A stretch of DNA of 64,000 nt from Paracoccus sulfuroxidans (GCF_007830335.1 NZ_VLKU01000008.1:1-64000), one strand, 5' to 3'. Counted from the stretch's first letter, positions 7,016 through 15,954 are shown. Translations and numbers: made by a program. The notes: generated by a model from the sequence alone, not told the origin.

Positions 7016-7942
7016 TCAGGTCAGGAGATGCGCAACGAAATCAGCATCGCTGCGCGTTTTTTTCATCCGGGCGCGGATCTTCTCGGCCTCGGCGTTCTTG
7101 CCAGTCTCGGCTTGCTTCGCGCCGGGCTTGACCACCGGGCGGGCGGCCTTGGCCTTGTCAGCGACAGCGGGCTTTGCGGCTTGCAGCGCGCGGTATTTCA
7201 TCGCGTCGTGCAGAACGAGCAGCGCGCGGTGATCCATCACCCCGCCCACCTCATCAGCCGTGAAACCGTAGTGCTGACCGGCAGCGACCAGCTTGCCCCG
7301 GATCTCGCCTGCCTTCTCGGCGTCGGCCAGTTCAGGGATGCGTTGCGCGAGTTCGCGGGCCTGCTCGGCCATGTACACGCGCTGCTGGTATTCCTGCGCC
7401 TCGGCCTGCTGGCTCATGGCCTGCTGGATCTGGCGCTGCTGCTGCTGATACGCCCCCATCTTCTGCTCGAACTCGGCCCGCTGCTGCATGTAGCGCATGG
7501 GGTCGGTTTTCGCGGTCTCAGGGTTCGGGGGCGTCGGCGCGGCGACCATCTGGCCGCTGCTGAGTTGCTGGTAGAGCGCCGCGATTGCTGCGCGCCCTTC
7601 GAGGATTTCGGAATACGCCGCCTCGACCTCTTTCTTGGCCGCTGCAACGTCCTGCATCCCCTTCTGAATGTACGCCTGCCCAGAATAGGAACGGGTCAGT
7701 TCATCCAGGGTCACCTCGCGTTCTTCGCCGTCAACTTTGACTTTAAAGCGCGACGGCTCCTGCGGAACTTCGTCCTCTTCAGGTTCGTCGTCATCCTCGC
7801 CGGTGACTTCTTCGTCGCCGGTTTCCTCGGTATCTTCGACCTCGGGGGCTTCTTCTTCGACCTCGGTCTGATCTTCAGGTGCCTCGGTCACGTCCACGAT
7901 CAGGCTGGCTGCGAGATCGTCCATGCTGTCAGTCGCTTCCAC
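7016..7942 (-). CDS. Capsid assembly scaffold protein
   Basis: An acidic, Glu/Gln-rich, coiled-coil protein placed between portal and capsid genes, the usual place and composition of a scaffold. Residues about 20-70 are almost all Glu, Asp, Thr and Val; the centre (about 115-215) is a long helical region rich in Gln and Ala; the C-terminus is basic (KIRARMKKTRSDAD), as expected for the capsid-binding end. I chose the GTG at 7942, which has AAAGG upstream and a 14-nt overlap with the previous gene; an ATG at 7924 is the alternative. Confidence 0.75.
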   Translation of the reverse strand: MEATDSMDDLAASLIVDVTEAPEDQTEVEEEAPEVEDTEETGDEEVTGEDDDEPEEDEVPQEPSRFKVKVDGEEREVTLDELTRSYSGQAYIQKGMQDVAAAKKEVEAAYSEILEGRAAIAALYQQLSSGQMVAAPTPPNPETAKTDPMRYMQQRAEFEQKMGAYQQQQRQIQQAMSQQAEAQEYQQRVYMAEQARELAQRIPELADAEKAGEIRGKLVAAGQHYGFTADEVGGVMDHRALLVLHDAMKYRALQAAKPAVADKAKAARPVVKPGAKQAETGKNAEAEKIRARMKKTRSDADFVAHLLT

Positions 7943-8180
7943 GGTGCTGACCTTTCTTTTGCTCAAAAGCCCAGTCGTCCTCATCGGACTTGAGCTGGTT
8001 GGTGATTGCCTCAAGCGCCCTGATCAGGACGTGGGCTTCTTCGCGCGCCTCCGGTGTGGATGACGCATCCAGGAACACGGCGATTTGCCGCTCCCGAATT
8101 CGCTGCATGACGTCCAAAAACGTCGGGTCTTCGCTCAAAGCCTTGGCCCGAGCGGCGATTGCCTTGATGGTGTCTGGCAT
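7929..8180 (-). CDS. Phage hypothetical protein between portal and scaffold, 83 aa
   Basis: A helical, charged protein (starting MPDTIKAIAARAKALSEDP) coupled to the portal gene by a TGATG overlap. Small proteins at this place are common in P22-like and N4-like head modules, but I cannot name a family. Confidence 0.6.
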   Translation of the reverse strand: MPDTIKAIAARAKALSEDPTFLDVMQRIRERQIAVFLDASSTPEAREEAHVLIRALEAITNQLKSDEDDWAFEQKKGQHRGSD

Positions 8181-10240
8181 CAGTAATTCCGGGGTTCTGC
8201 CTGCATCGCGCGGATGCTCTCGGCGTCGGCGGCGTTAGCCTTGTAGGCAAATTCGCCATAGATCTTGGCCGCGTCGATGATGGCTTTCTGCTCCATCTCA
8301 TCGCGCCTCAGATCGTCGGCCATCTGCGCTTTCTGCAGGTCTGTTTGCGCCCGGATCACGTCGCCCTGCTGCTTGGCTTGGGCGCTGATCTGTGCTTTCT
8401 GCACCTCGGCCTGCGCAAGGATCGCGTTCGGGTCTTGCGGCGCGCCCTGCTGGGCTTCTGCGGCCTGCTGCTGCAACTGCTGCTCGACCTGCGGGTTCAT
8501 CGGCTGGAAATACCGATCCGCGTTATGCACACCGCCCGCCGCCTGAATGTCGGCCAGCGTGTTGCGGATATTCGTCAGCGTCACCAGGGGGCTGCCCATG
8601 CCCATCATCTGCATCTGCTGCATGAGCGTGAATTGCAGGGTTGCCACGCGTTGCTCGGCCCGATCAGAGCCAAGGCCCACGTTGGCCTGCATGTCCATGC
8701 CAAGCCGCCATGAACGCGGATCGACCGACACGAATTGCCCGTCCAGCCGCATCATTTCACCCGGCCCGACGTGCTGGCTGACGATTTGCAGGATCAGCCG
8801 GAAAAGCTGCTTCATGCCGCCTTCGGCAAGATTGCGGGCCATGACCTCGACCTGGCCCTCTGCGCCGCTGACGGTGGCATTGACCGCCGCCGCTGTGGTG
8901 GATTGCAGGGCGTCCGCGTCGAGGCCCAGCGAGGCGCGGGAAACGCCCGTCTTGCCCTCAATCACGCCATCGAAATACTGCAGCGCCCCCATCGCCGCAT
9001 CGCCCGTAAAGGGCACGACAACCGGCATGATCTTGTCCATCGGGGTGCCCTTCGTGCGGATCACCGCCCCGATTTCGTTGTTCAGCACGTCCTCGACGTT
9101 GACTGCGCCGCTGCTGGTGTCGATGGCAAGACGCGGCGCATTGGAGGCAGCCACGTTGTCCAGCAGGCCCCGCAGCATGGCGGTTCCGGCGTCCTGATCC
9201 TCGATCAGGATATCGACCAGCGACCGGCCAAAGAACGCGTGCGGCTCCGGGTCGATCTCAAACACGGCGAACGGCACCATGTCGGCCAGTTCGTAATGCA
9301 ACAGCTTTTTCTTGCCGCCCGCGAGGATGAACGAATAGAGGCGCGGGATGCCGGCCCCCTCAATATCCACCCGCATATAGGCTTCGTACACCGTCACCGG
9401 CTTCATAGACGGGTCGGCAGAACCTTCCTCATCATCGGGCGTGAAGCCACGGCGATTGCTCTCGGCCTCATCGTCGTCATCGCCCTGCCCGAGGTCGAAA
9501 ACCTCATCAAAGTCGAAGCCCATGGCGACCAGATCGCCCACGCGCTTCTCCGCCCGGTGCCCGCAGATATACGCGTCCTCAAGGCACGTCGCGTTGCTGT
9601 CGACAAAGAAATCCTCGGGCGCGATGGCCTTGATCGCCAGTTCGCCCTTGGTGTTGGTGCGGGCCACCTTGGCGTCGTGCAGGGTGATCGGCTGCGGACC
9701 CATGGGCAAGTCCACCATCTGCACGGATGGCGTATGCTCCAGCACCTCGACTTCATCGTCACCGGCGACCAGCGCGAAGGCCTCGTCCGTCAACTGGCTG
9801 TAGCTGTCGATCTCGACGGTTTCAGTCTCGTCCCACCAGCCCTTCAGAATGCCGGTTTTTTTGACCATCGCGTCGTGAAATGCCGAGTTCAGCAGCTTGT
9901 ACCCGCCCGCCTTGGTGAAACAGTATTGCGCGTATTTCGTCTGCTGCTCGGCAACGGCCACATCTTCCGGCCCGGTCGGCACGTATTCCACCGGCTTGGC
10001 CGAGGTCATAAACACCCGCATCAGCGATGGCTTGACCTGCCGAACCGCGTCCCGGCACTTCGTCGCCACGACCTTCGACCGGCCCGGCTCATGGCCGATA
10101 TCGACCTCACCGTTGAAATAGCGCTGCGCAAGCTGGCGGTCAGGCTCGATATCGGAGGTGATGAAGTCGACAGCGGCTTCAATCGCGTTCGCCACGATCT
10201 TCTGGATATCGTCGTCGGTCATTCGGGTGGGCTTTGCCAT
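8180..10240 (-). CDS. Portal protein (P22-like)
   Basis: The 686-residue protein has the size and pattern of P22-type portals: an N-terminal helical part (DRQLAQRYFNGEVD), a core with VKPSLMRVFM and GILKGWWDETETVE, an acidic loop (GQGDDDDEAE), and a long Gln/Ala-rich C-terminal helix (about residues 580-670) that may form a barrel. It forms the dodecameric DNA channel at one head vertex. It is followed by scaffold and capsid genes. A leftward intrinsic terminator ends only 12 nt before its ATG, which is unusual for a mid-operon gene. Confidence 0.88.
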   Translation of the reverse strand: MAKPTRMTDDDIQKIVANAIEAAVDFITSDIEPDRQLAQRYFNGEVDIGHEPGRSKVVATKCRDAVRQVKPSLMRVFMTSAKPVEYVPTGPEDVAVAEQQTKYAQYCFTKAGGYKLLNSAFHDAMVKKTGILKGWWDETETVEIDSYSQLTDEAFALVAGDDEVEVLEHTPSVQMVDLPMGPQPITLHDAKVARTNTKGELAIKAIAPEDFFVDSNATCLEDAYICGHRAEKRVGDLVAMGFDFDEVFDLGQGDDDDEAESNRRGFTPDDEEGSADPSMKPVTVYEAYMRVDIEGAGIPRLYSFILAGGKKKLLHYELADMVPFAVFEIDPEPHAFFGRSLVDILIEDQDAGTAMLRGLLDNVAASNAPRLAIDTSSGAVNVEDVLNNEIGAVIRTKGTPMDKIMPVVVPFTGDAAMGALQYFDGVIEGKTGVSRASLGLDADALQSTTAAAVNATVSGAEGQVEVMARNLAEGGMKQLFRLILQIVSQHVGPGEMMRLDGQFVSVDPRSWRLGMDMQANVGLGSDRAEQRVATLQFTLMQQMQMMGMGSPLVTLTNIRNTLADIQAAGGVHNADRYFQPMNPQVEQQLQQQAAEAQQGAPQDPNAILAQAEVQKAQISAQAKQQGDVIRAQTDLQKAQMADDLRRDEMEQKAIIDAAKIYGEFAYKANAADAESIRAMQAEPRNY

Positions 10241-10252
10241 GGAATCCCCATG

Positions 10253-10277
10253 AAAAAAGCCGCCCCAAAGGACGGCT
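10253..10277 (-). terminator. Intrinsic terminator just upstream of the portal start
   Basis: On the minus strand AGCCGTCC (10270-10277) pairs with GGGCGGCT (10258-10265) through a TTTG loop, followed by TTTTTTC. The last U lies 12 nt before the portal ATG, so the portal message must either read through it or start upstream of it. It also ends antisense transcription through the rightward island at 10320-11258. Confidence 0.8.
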
Positions 10278-10319
10278 GGTGTGGTAACGGTGGCGTGAAC
10301 GATTCTCTATGGAGGCGAA

Positions 10320-10631
10320 ATGCGTCGGATCGCTCTATCTCTGATTGTTATTGGCCTGTCCGCCTGCTCAGAGGACGGGTCTTTAGGGCAAGAAGGCAGC
10401 CCGGTATGGCTCAGCACGGCCTCTCAGGAGGCAAAGACGGCCTACTTCACTAAGGTTTGCTCTGGTTATGGGTTCCAGCCCGGCACGCCGCATATGGCGC
10501 AGTGCATCCAGACCGAAACCGGCAACATTCGCGCGCGAGGCGCGGCAGCGGCGGCAAGCTATCAGGCTTCGCAGCCGACCTACACGACCTGCAATCGTTT
10601 CGGTCAAATGGTCAGCTGTTCCTCGTATTGA
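10320..10631 (+). CDS. Moron lipoprotein, 103 aa
   Basis: An N-terminal lipoprotein signal (MRRIALSLIVIGLSAC) carries a lipobox with Cys16 as lipid site. The mature part has four more Cys (VCSGYGF, QCIQTE, TCNRF, SCSSY), likely two disulfides, a pattern seen in small Rhodobacteraceae lipoproteins. A very good ribosome binding site (GGAGGCGAA) precedes the ATG. The gene runs against the late operon, so it is probably expressed from the prophage and may alter the cell surface or block superinfection; that role is inferred. Confidence 0.75.
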   Translation: MRRIALSLIVIGLSACSEDGSLGQEGSPVWLSTASQEAKTAYFTKVCSGYGFQPGTPHMAQCIQTETGNIRARGAAAAASYQASQPTYTTCNRFGQMVSCSSY

Positions 10632-10652
10632 GCGGTTCGAGCGGAGGTTGTG

Positions 10653-11015
10653 ATGCGGGATGGCGATGAGGCCGATGCGATTGACACAGATCTCGAGATT
10701 TCGGCGCGCGAACTCGAGATCGATGACGCCAAGAGGGACCAGAAATGGACCGTCTGGCTAGGCACTGCATCCATTCTGCTACTGTCCGTTTTCTACCAGT
10801 TGGCTCTAAGCCGCCCAGAGGCGGTCACCTGCGGCGCGGCGATTTTTCTTCTGGTTGGCATCAAAGACCACCTTTACCGGATGCGCATCAGCCAGGCGCG
10901 CGATCAGATTGTTGCCTTGAGGCTCTGGGACACTGCTGAGATGGCGCGCGGGAAGCATACAATGCGCATCGTGCGGGCGCTCGAACCCCCTTCCCAAACG
11001 CCACCGCAGCGCTAG
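10653..11015 (+). CDS. Moron membrane protein, 120 aa
   Basis: An acidic N-terminal part (about 35 residues) is followed by two membrane spans (TVWLGTASILLLSVFYQLAL and the CGAAIFLLVGI region) and a basic helical tail. I chose the ATG at 10653, which has GGAGG at 5-nt spacing, over a GTG three bases upstream. It follows the lipoprotein gene by 21 bases. No known family is recognised. Confidence 0.65.
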   Translation: MRDGDEADAIDTDLEISARELEIDDAKRDQKWTVWLGTASILLLSVFYQLALSRPEAVTCGAAIFLLVGIKDHLYRMRISQARDQIVALRLWDTAEMARGKHTMRIVRALEPPSQTPPQR

Positions 11016-11024
11016 ATTGAGCGG

Positions 11025-11258
11025 ATGAGCATTTTAACCGTCATCGTCGGCGTTCTGGTGGCGAATGCGCTCACCGCAGCCTTTGCCTATTACATGTGGC
11101 GCATCGGAAAAAACGAGAGCGATAGCCGGGCATACATCGGGATTCTTGTCCTGCTGGCTATCGTCCTGTTAACAGTGTTTGCAGAGCGTCAGCGCTTTGC
11201 GGAAGCATCCCAAGCAGCCCCGTACCAGTCAGCCGTTCCGGCCTCTGACCGGCGATAG
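11025..11258 (+). CDS. Moron small membrane protein, 77 aa
   Basis: Two membrane spans (ILTVIVGVLVANALTAAFAY; YIGILVLLAIVLLTVF) are joined by a short charged loop. It is the third gene of the rightward island. Its last 101 bases overlap, tail to tail, the 3' end of the leftward ejection-protein gene, so the two are partly antisense. The ribosome binding site is weak. Function unknown. Confidence 0.55.
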   Translation: MSILTVIVGVLVANALTAAFAYYMWRIGKNESDSRAYIGILVLLAIVLLTVFAERQRFAEASQAAPYQSAVPASDRR

Positions 11259-12831
11259 CCAGAGCATCAAGGACGCCCTGCTGGCGCAGCGCACCGGAAG
11301 CGATAGCCGCCCGCGCCCGCTCTGCGGAACGCATGGTAACGGCCTCCGCAAGCTTGCGCTGCCCTGCGGCCAGTCCGGTCCCTGCCAGCGCGCCGAGAGG
11401 CCCACCCGCCGCGAAGCCGCCGCCGATTGATCCCATCTGTGCCAAGCCGCCACCGGCCAAATTGATGATCTGATCCAGCGCCGAACCGTGGGTGACCGAC
11501 CGCAGTGCGGCCTTCTCTGCTGCCGTGAATTGTGACGCCAGTTTCTTGTTCTGCAAGATGTTCTTGAACTGGTTCCGCACACCGCTGGCCGCGCCGCTCA
11601 GATAGTTCTCTGACCGCTCCATCGCGTTATCGACCAGTTGCGACTTGGACATGCGCGACCAAACCTCGCGCGCCTTCGGGATGGCCGTTTTCAGCGCATC
11701 CAGATCACCACCAAGCACGTCATCCGGCCCAAGCCTCTGCACGAAATCGTCAAGCTGCTCGATCACAGCCACCCCCGCGCGCTGGTCGGTCTTGTTGGCG
11801 ACGTTGCCCGCTGCCGCCCCTGCCTGCCTGCGCATCTGGTCGAGGCTGCGGAACGGCAGGGCTGCGGTTGGCTCTGCCGCCATGCGTTCCCCGGCCTGGT
11901 CCATGATTTGCATGACGCGCCCAGTGTTGGGCGTCAGGCTGCCCGGCCCCGGCAGTTCATCGAAGCCAGTATTCGCACGCAGGTAGTCCAGCAGGCCGCC
12001 CCGCATGTCGTCAAACGCCTCCGGCTTGATCTGCACCCCAGCGTCGTCAATTTGCTTGTAGAGCGCGTTGCCCATCGCCCGCAGTTCCGCGCTGGTCGGG
12101 GCGTTCTTGGCCGCTTCGTTCAGTGCCTTCTTCGCGGCCCGGCCTTGCGCGACGGATCGCACCGCGCCCGTGGCTGCCGGAAGCGCGGCACCCAATGCCA
12201 GCCCCAAAATTCCATCGCGGTACCCGCGTTCTACGCGATTGGCTAAGCCGCCCTCACCCTCACCAAACCCGTATGCGGCCCCCATCATCCCGCCAGCCGC
12301 CGCGCCCGACGCGATTTTGCCTTTCCACGATGCCGCCTGCCCTAGCAGGCCCGCCCCGAACGCTGCCGGGATCATGGCCCCGCCGAACTCCGCACCGATG
12401 CTGGCAACGGGATGATCCTGGCGGAACTGATCCTCTTGTCCGCGCACAGCGCGTAGCTGGTCGTCGTAATTCGTGCGGTTGCCATAGGTGCCGGAGTTGG
12501 CGTCATAGCCGGTCAGCGCGTTCAGGCGGGCGCTGATCTCATCACCGAAGCCGAAGAATAGACCGTCGCCAGCCGCTTGGGCCGCGTTGTTCAAACCCCC
12601 TTGCCCGGTCATCTGGCTTGCCGCCTCGTGGCGCGCGGCGCTTTCCGGCGACACCTCAAGCGTGCCCGCCTTGGCCGCCTGCCAGCGGGCACGCACGTCA
12701 TCAGGAACGCCAGAGGGCTGCGCAGGCTGCGGCGCTCCGTAGACCTGCTGCATGGCCTTCGCCATCGTCGCGTCGTCGGTCCCTTCCGGGAACTCGTAGA
12801 TCACGCCATCGGGGCCTTCGATCTCGATCAT
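11158..12831 (-). CDS. Internal virion (ejection) protein, 557 aa
   Basis: The N-terminal segment (MIEIEGPDGVIYEFPEGT) is a motif that opens many internal virion proteins of podoviruses. The rest alternates Gly/Ala-rich membrane-active stretches (about residues 140-215 and 445-490) with helical parts. By place and size it corresponds to an ejection protein like those of P22 that enters the host with the DNA. It is the third of three adjacent ejection-type genes, coupled by an ATGA overlap to the one before. Confidence 0.7.
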   Translation of the reverse strand: MIEIEGPDGVIYEFPEGTDDATMAKAMQQVYGAPQPAQPSGVPDDVRARWQAAKAGTLEVSPESAARHEAASQMTGQGGLNNAAQAAGDGLFFGFGDEISARLNALTGYDANSGTYGNRTNYDDQLRAVRGQEDQFRQDHPVASIGAEFGGAMIPAAFGAGLLGQAASWKGKIASGAAAGGMMGAAYGFGEGEGGLANRVERGYRDGILGLALGAALPAATGAVRSVAQGRAAKKALNEAAKNAPTSAELRAMGNALYKQIDDAGVQIKPEAFDDMRGGLLDYLRANTGFDELPGPGSLTPNTGRVMQIMDQAGERMAAEPTAALPFRSLDQMRRQAGAAAGNVANKTDQRAGVAVIEQLDDFVQRLGPDDVLGGDLDALKTAIPKAREVWSRMSKSQLVDNAMERSENYLSGAASGVRNQFKNILQNKKLASQFTAAEKAALRSVTHGSALDQIINLAGGGLAQMGSIGGGFAAGGPLGALAGTGLAAGQRKLAEAVTMRSAERARAAIASGALRQQGVLDALAIAGQRPERLTGTGLLGMLPQSADALQTLLTGR

Positions 12832-14429
12832 TCGAAACCACCTGTTTGTGGGTTGAAGCGGCGTCGAACGGGCGCTTCTTGACGCGGAGAAACTTCAGGA
12901 AGTTGCGCGCCCTGACCAGAACCAACACGCAGGCCGGAGATGGCCGCCGCGCGGTTTCGCCGCTTCTGGGCTGTCACCTCTGGCCCGTCACCGGGCTGCG
13001 GGAAATACTGCTTATCCGCGTTGTCGAACTCTTCTGGGCTGATGACCGCACCGGATTCACGGCGCAAGATCGCGTTGACAAAATCGCGCTTGGCTTGGTC
13101 GAACTTTTGATAGTCGTCCGACACCATGTAGTTCCCCAGCACAGGAACCCCAGACGCAAGACGGTCAGACAAACTCGTGCCCTGCGCCTCCATCTGGTCA
13201 AGGATGGCGTTGCTTTCTTGGGAGCGGATCAGGAACCCCGTGTTTCGTCCCTCACTCTCGGTCAATTTCACAGCCGGTGTACCGGTCCCAGTTGTGCCGC
13301 CCTGCGGGATCGGCGCAGCGTCCCAGACTTGGCTGGTGGGGTTCCATTGGACCATCACTTCTGAGCCATCGGGCAAGGTTACGTTCTTGGTCGTTGGCGC
13401 GCCCGGCTCATCCGGCGTGCGATAATCACCGATCACCTGTGGCCCACCCTCGCCCATCGACACAAGCTGGCCGTTGACCTCCTTGACGCCGCCCCACGGG
13501 TCAGCCTTGGCCGTCGCCTGCGCAAAGGCCTGATCCACCGGCAGCACGCCCGCGCGCACCGCCTCAACCAGATCCGAGCGGCCATTGGCGGCCAGCCAGT
13601 CAATCGTTGTGTTCTGCTCCTGCTGCTGCTGCTGGCGCTGCATGATCATGCTCATGGCGCTGCTGCCGTCCACAACGCCCTGATCCAGCGCGGCGGCCAG
13701 ATCGTCGTGCCCGTTCTGGCGCAGCCATTCCGCCGTTTGGTTCCGGCGCTTGCCGTCCGCGCGCTGGTCCATGCGGCCCTGCACCGAAGCCGCAAGGCCT
13801 GCGTCAGCCTCATCGCCGCGCATCGTGTTGAAGCCCATCGCCAGCGCGTCCCACAGGCTGCCATCGCGCGCGCCGTCCGCCAGCTTCTGCGTGAACGTGC
13901 GGGTGTCTTCCTGCTGCTGCGGGGCAACCATGCCGAGAATGCCTTGCATCTGATTGCCTCCTACGGGCGTGGTCTGGCTCATGTCGGGCTGATAGTCGCC
14001 GCCGAGCAGCGCCATTGCCTTCTGCCGGTGGCCGCCCATCTGCTGTTCGACCTTGTCGCGGACAGTGCCAGGCGCGCCGCCGTTGTTCGCGTCCGACGCG
14101 TTGTAGCGCCCCACGCTGCCCGCATTGATCGCGCTGTACACGTCCAGCAGGCCCATGCCCGGCTTCACGCCTGCACCCTGTAGGTATTTCACGACAGCGC
14201 CCTGTGCGCCAAGCTGAGAGCCTACAGGGTCGCTCCAATCGACGCCGTATTGCCGCGCTTGCGGCTCCCCGAACTGGATCAGGCCGCGATGCTGGCCCCA
14301 TTGCGTCGTCGGACCGCGTTTCGTCGGGTCGAACGTGCCGCCGGTCTCGTAGCTGATGGCCGTAGCGAGATCGAGCGGCGAAATCCCGAGGGCCGCAGCC
14401 GATTGCTTGATGCCGTCGACAATGCTCAT
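12828..14429 (-). CDS. Internal virion protein with N-terminal transglycosylase-like domain
   Basis: I chose the ATG at 14429, which overlaps the upstream stop (TGATG). Residues about 1-110 look like a lysozyme-like lytic transglycosylase: AISYETGGTFDP with a candidate catalytic Glu, then HRGLIQFGEPQARQYGV. This would open murein during DNA entry. The middle is Gln-rich (MQRQQQQQEQN) and contains two copies of a roughly 30-residue unit (AEWLRQNGHDDLAAALDQGV and IDWLAANGRSDLVEAVRAGV). The C-terminal part (ESNAILDQMEAQG to ISPEEFDNADKQYFP) is a helical region found in many podovirus ejection proteins. Confidence 0.75.
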   Translation of the reverse strand: MSIVDGIKQSAAALGISPLDLATAISYETGGTFDPTKRGPTTQWGQHRGLIQFGEPQARQYGVDWSDPVGSQLGAQGAVVKYLQGAGVKPGMGLLDVYSAINAGSVGRYNASDANNGGAPGTVRDKVEQQMGGHRQKAMALLGGDYQPDMSQTTPVGGNQMQGILGMVAPQQQEDTRTFTQKLADGARDGSLWDALAMGFNTMRGDEADAGLAASVQGRMDQRADGKRRNQTAEWLRQNGHDDLAAALDQGVVDGSSAMSMIMQRQQQQQEQNTTIDWLAANGRSDLVEAVRAGVLPVDQAFAQATAKADPWGGVKEVNGQLVSMGEGGPQVIGDYRTPDEPGAPTTKNVTLPDGSEVMVQWNPTSQVWDAAPIPQGGTTGTGTPAVKLTESEGRNTGFLIRSQESNAILDQMEAQGTSLSDRLASGVPVLGNYMVSDDYQKFDQAKRDFVNAILRRESGAVISPEEFDNADKQYFPQPGDGPEVTAQKRRNRAAAISGLRVGSGQGAQLPEVSPRQEAPVRRRFNPQTGGFE

Positions 14430-15466
14430 CACGCACCCGTCAGCGTCGACAGAGCGCGGCGGAATACCGGCTTGGATGCCGGGTGGCGCTCGATCCACTC
14501 AGCCAGCTTCGGCCCGTGCTTGACATAGGCGCGGAACAGCCAGAGCGGCGCTTTGGTCAGCATCCACTGCCGAACCTTCAGCCAACGCCCATCATCCTCC
14601 CCAAAAGACGCGCGCGCCACCCAGCACAACAGGCCAGCCGACCCAAGCGCGCCAAGGCCCGAGGCGACACCCGAGAACATACCCAGCAGGCCGGGGCTGC
14701 TGCTCTGCGTCTGCGTGCCACCGCCGCCCGGAGCGCCTCCGACCGCCGACATGATCGCCCCCAGCCCGGCCATCGGCGCGCCCGTGAAGCCGCCATATTG
14801 CCCGCGCCCGGCGTTGATAAGCTGCTGCAACAGCCCTTGCTGCTGCGCGCCCGCCTGCGCCAGTCCGGCGTTGACCTGCTGCCCCATGCCGAAGCCGAGG
14901 TTCGACAGGCTGCCGAGCTGACCCGCCGCGCTCAGCTGCGTGTTCATCATGTTCCCGGCAGCGCCTTGGTTCGCCAAGCGCGTCTGAAGCTGGTTCCCGG
15001 CGTTGATCTGGTTCGCCTGCTGCATCTGGCCAGCGTTGAACTGGTTGGACTGCTGGCGGTTGCCGATATCGAACATCGCGCCCTGCTGGGCTTGGTTGAA
15101 ATTCTGTTGGTTCAGGCCCGCTGCGGTGTTGGCCACCGTGTCGTAATAGTTCTGCGCGCCCTGCGCCTGCGCCACGCCATGACGCGACCCACCGAACGCG
15201 CCCGCCGCCGTGGCCTGCGCATCGAGGTTGTTGACCGACTGCTTGTATTGGTCCTGCAGCGTGCCCATCGTGCGGTTGATGACGCCCTGCGTGTAGGGGT
15301 TCATATACGGCTGCAGGTTCGTGCCGCCGAGGTTGCCGCCGCCTTGCGCATAGACGCTGTTCATCTGCGGGGCTGCAAAGCCGAGGTTGCCGCCCTGGGC
15401 GATCTGGCGCGAGACGTCGATTGCGCCATTCAGCGCGTTCGCGGAGGTCTGGAACACGTTGGGCAT
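14429..15466 (-). CDS. Internal virion protein, Asn/Gln-rich, 345 aa
   Basis: The protein is dominated by Asn, Gln, Gly and Ala (for example NQQNFNQAQQGAMFDIGN), with long helical repeats. Its C-terminal 65 residues form a different domain (CWVARASFGEDDGRWLKVRQ and WLFRAYVKHGP) that I know from many phage structural proteins. It is the first of the ejection-protein genes and is coupled to its neighbours by TGATG overlaps. A role in the inner head core is inferred from context. Confidence 0.65.
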   Translation of the reverse strand: MPNVFQTSANALNGAIDVSRQIAQGGNLGFAAPQMNSVYAQGGGNLGGTNLQPYMNPYTQGVINRTMGTLQDQYKQSVNNLDAQATAAGAFGGSRHGVAQAQGAQNYYDTVANTAAGLNQQNFNQAQQGAMFDIGNRQQSNQFNAGQMQQANQINAGNQLQTRLANQGAAGNMMNTQLSAAGQLGSLSNLGFGMGQQVNAGLAQAGAQQQGLLQQLINAGRGQYGGFTGAPMAGLGAIMSAVGGAPGGGGTQTQSSSPGLLGMFSGVASGLGALGSAGLLCWVARASFGEDDGRWLKVRQWMLTKAPLWLFRAYVKHGPKLAEWIERHPASKPVFRRALSTLTGA

Positions 15467-15954
15467 CAGTAATTCCTCCCGAAACCGCCGAACCCGTTAG
15501 GCCCGTTGACCAGCTGCCCGCCCGGCGTCCACGGGAATACCGGCTTGGTAGGCTGCGTCGGTTGCGGCTGCTCAGGCTTGGCAAAAGCCGTCGGGGCCGC
15601 CCCGGTCTGCGGGTTGATCGACACGCCCCGCAGCGCGTCATAGAGGCCCGGCTGGCGGCGCTTCAGTTCAGCCAGCGCAGCATCGTACAGGCCGCCCGAC
15701 GAATAGCCGCTGATACCGCCCTGCGTGGTCGAGTTCGGCATGTTCACCGCACCACCGCCCATCCCGAAAGCCGCCGCAGCGTCATTTGCACCCTGAAAGG
15801 CCGCGTTCTGCTGGGGCGTGAAGGCTGCCACGTCGAGGCCGTAATATGGCGTGTACCCGAGGTCCGCGACGGTGCCAGCGCGCGCGATGGCGTCCTGGCT
15901 GGCCTCCTGCAAGTATTTCGGGATCTCATTTTTCGTCGTCTGCTTGCCGCCCAT
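15466..15954 (-). CDS. Phage virion-module protein, 162 aa
   Basis: A Gly/Pro/Gln-rich protein starting MGGKQTTKNEIPKYLQEASQ, with a C-terminal Pro-rich segment (PEQPQPTQPTKPVFPW). Its place just before the ejection proteins suggests a core or tail-needle role, but no family is recognised. Its 5' end overlaps the previous gene by 29 bases. Confidence 0.55.
   Translation of the reverse strand: MGGKQTTKNEIPKYLQEASQDAIARAGTVADLGYTPYYGLDVAAFTPQQNAAFQGANDAAAAFGMGGGAVNMPNSTTQGGISGYSSGGLYDAALAELKRRQPGLYDALRGVSINPQTGAAPTAFAKPEQPQPTQPTKPVFPWTPGGQLVNGPNGFGGFGRNY

Noticed and set aside
5707..7131. Long rightward frame of 474 codons opposite the capsid gene
   Set aside because: It is a shadow of the capsid and neighbouring genes caused by GC-rich codon use; its composition (Arg, Ala, Gly, His) is not protein-like.
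8735..10453. Long rightward frame of 572 codons opposite the portal gene
   Set aside because: Shadow of the portal gene, which matches a known family on the other strand.
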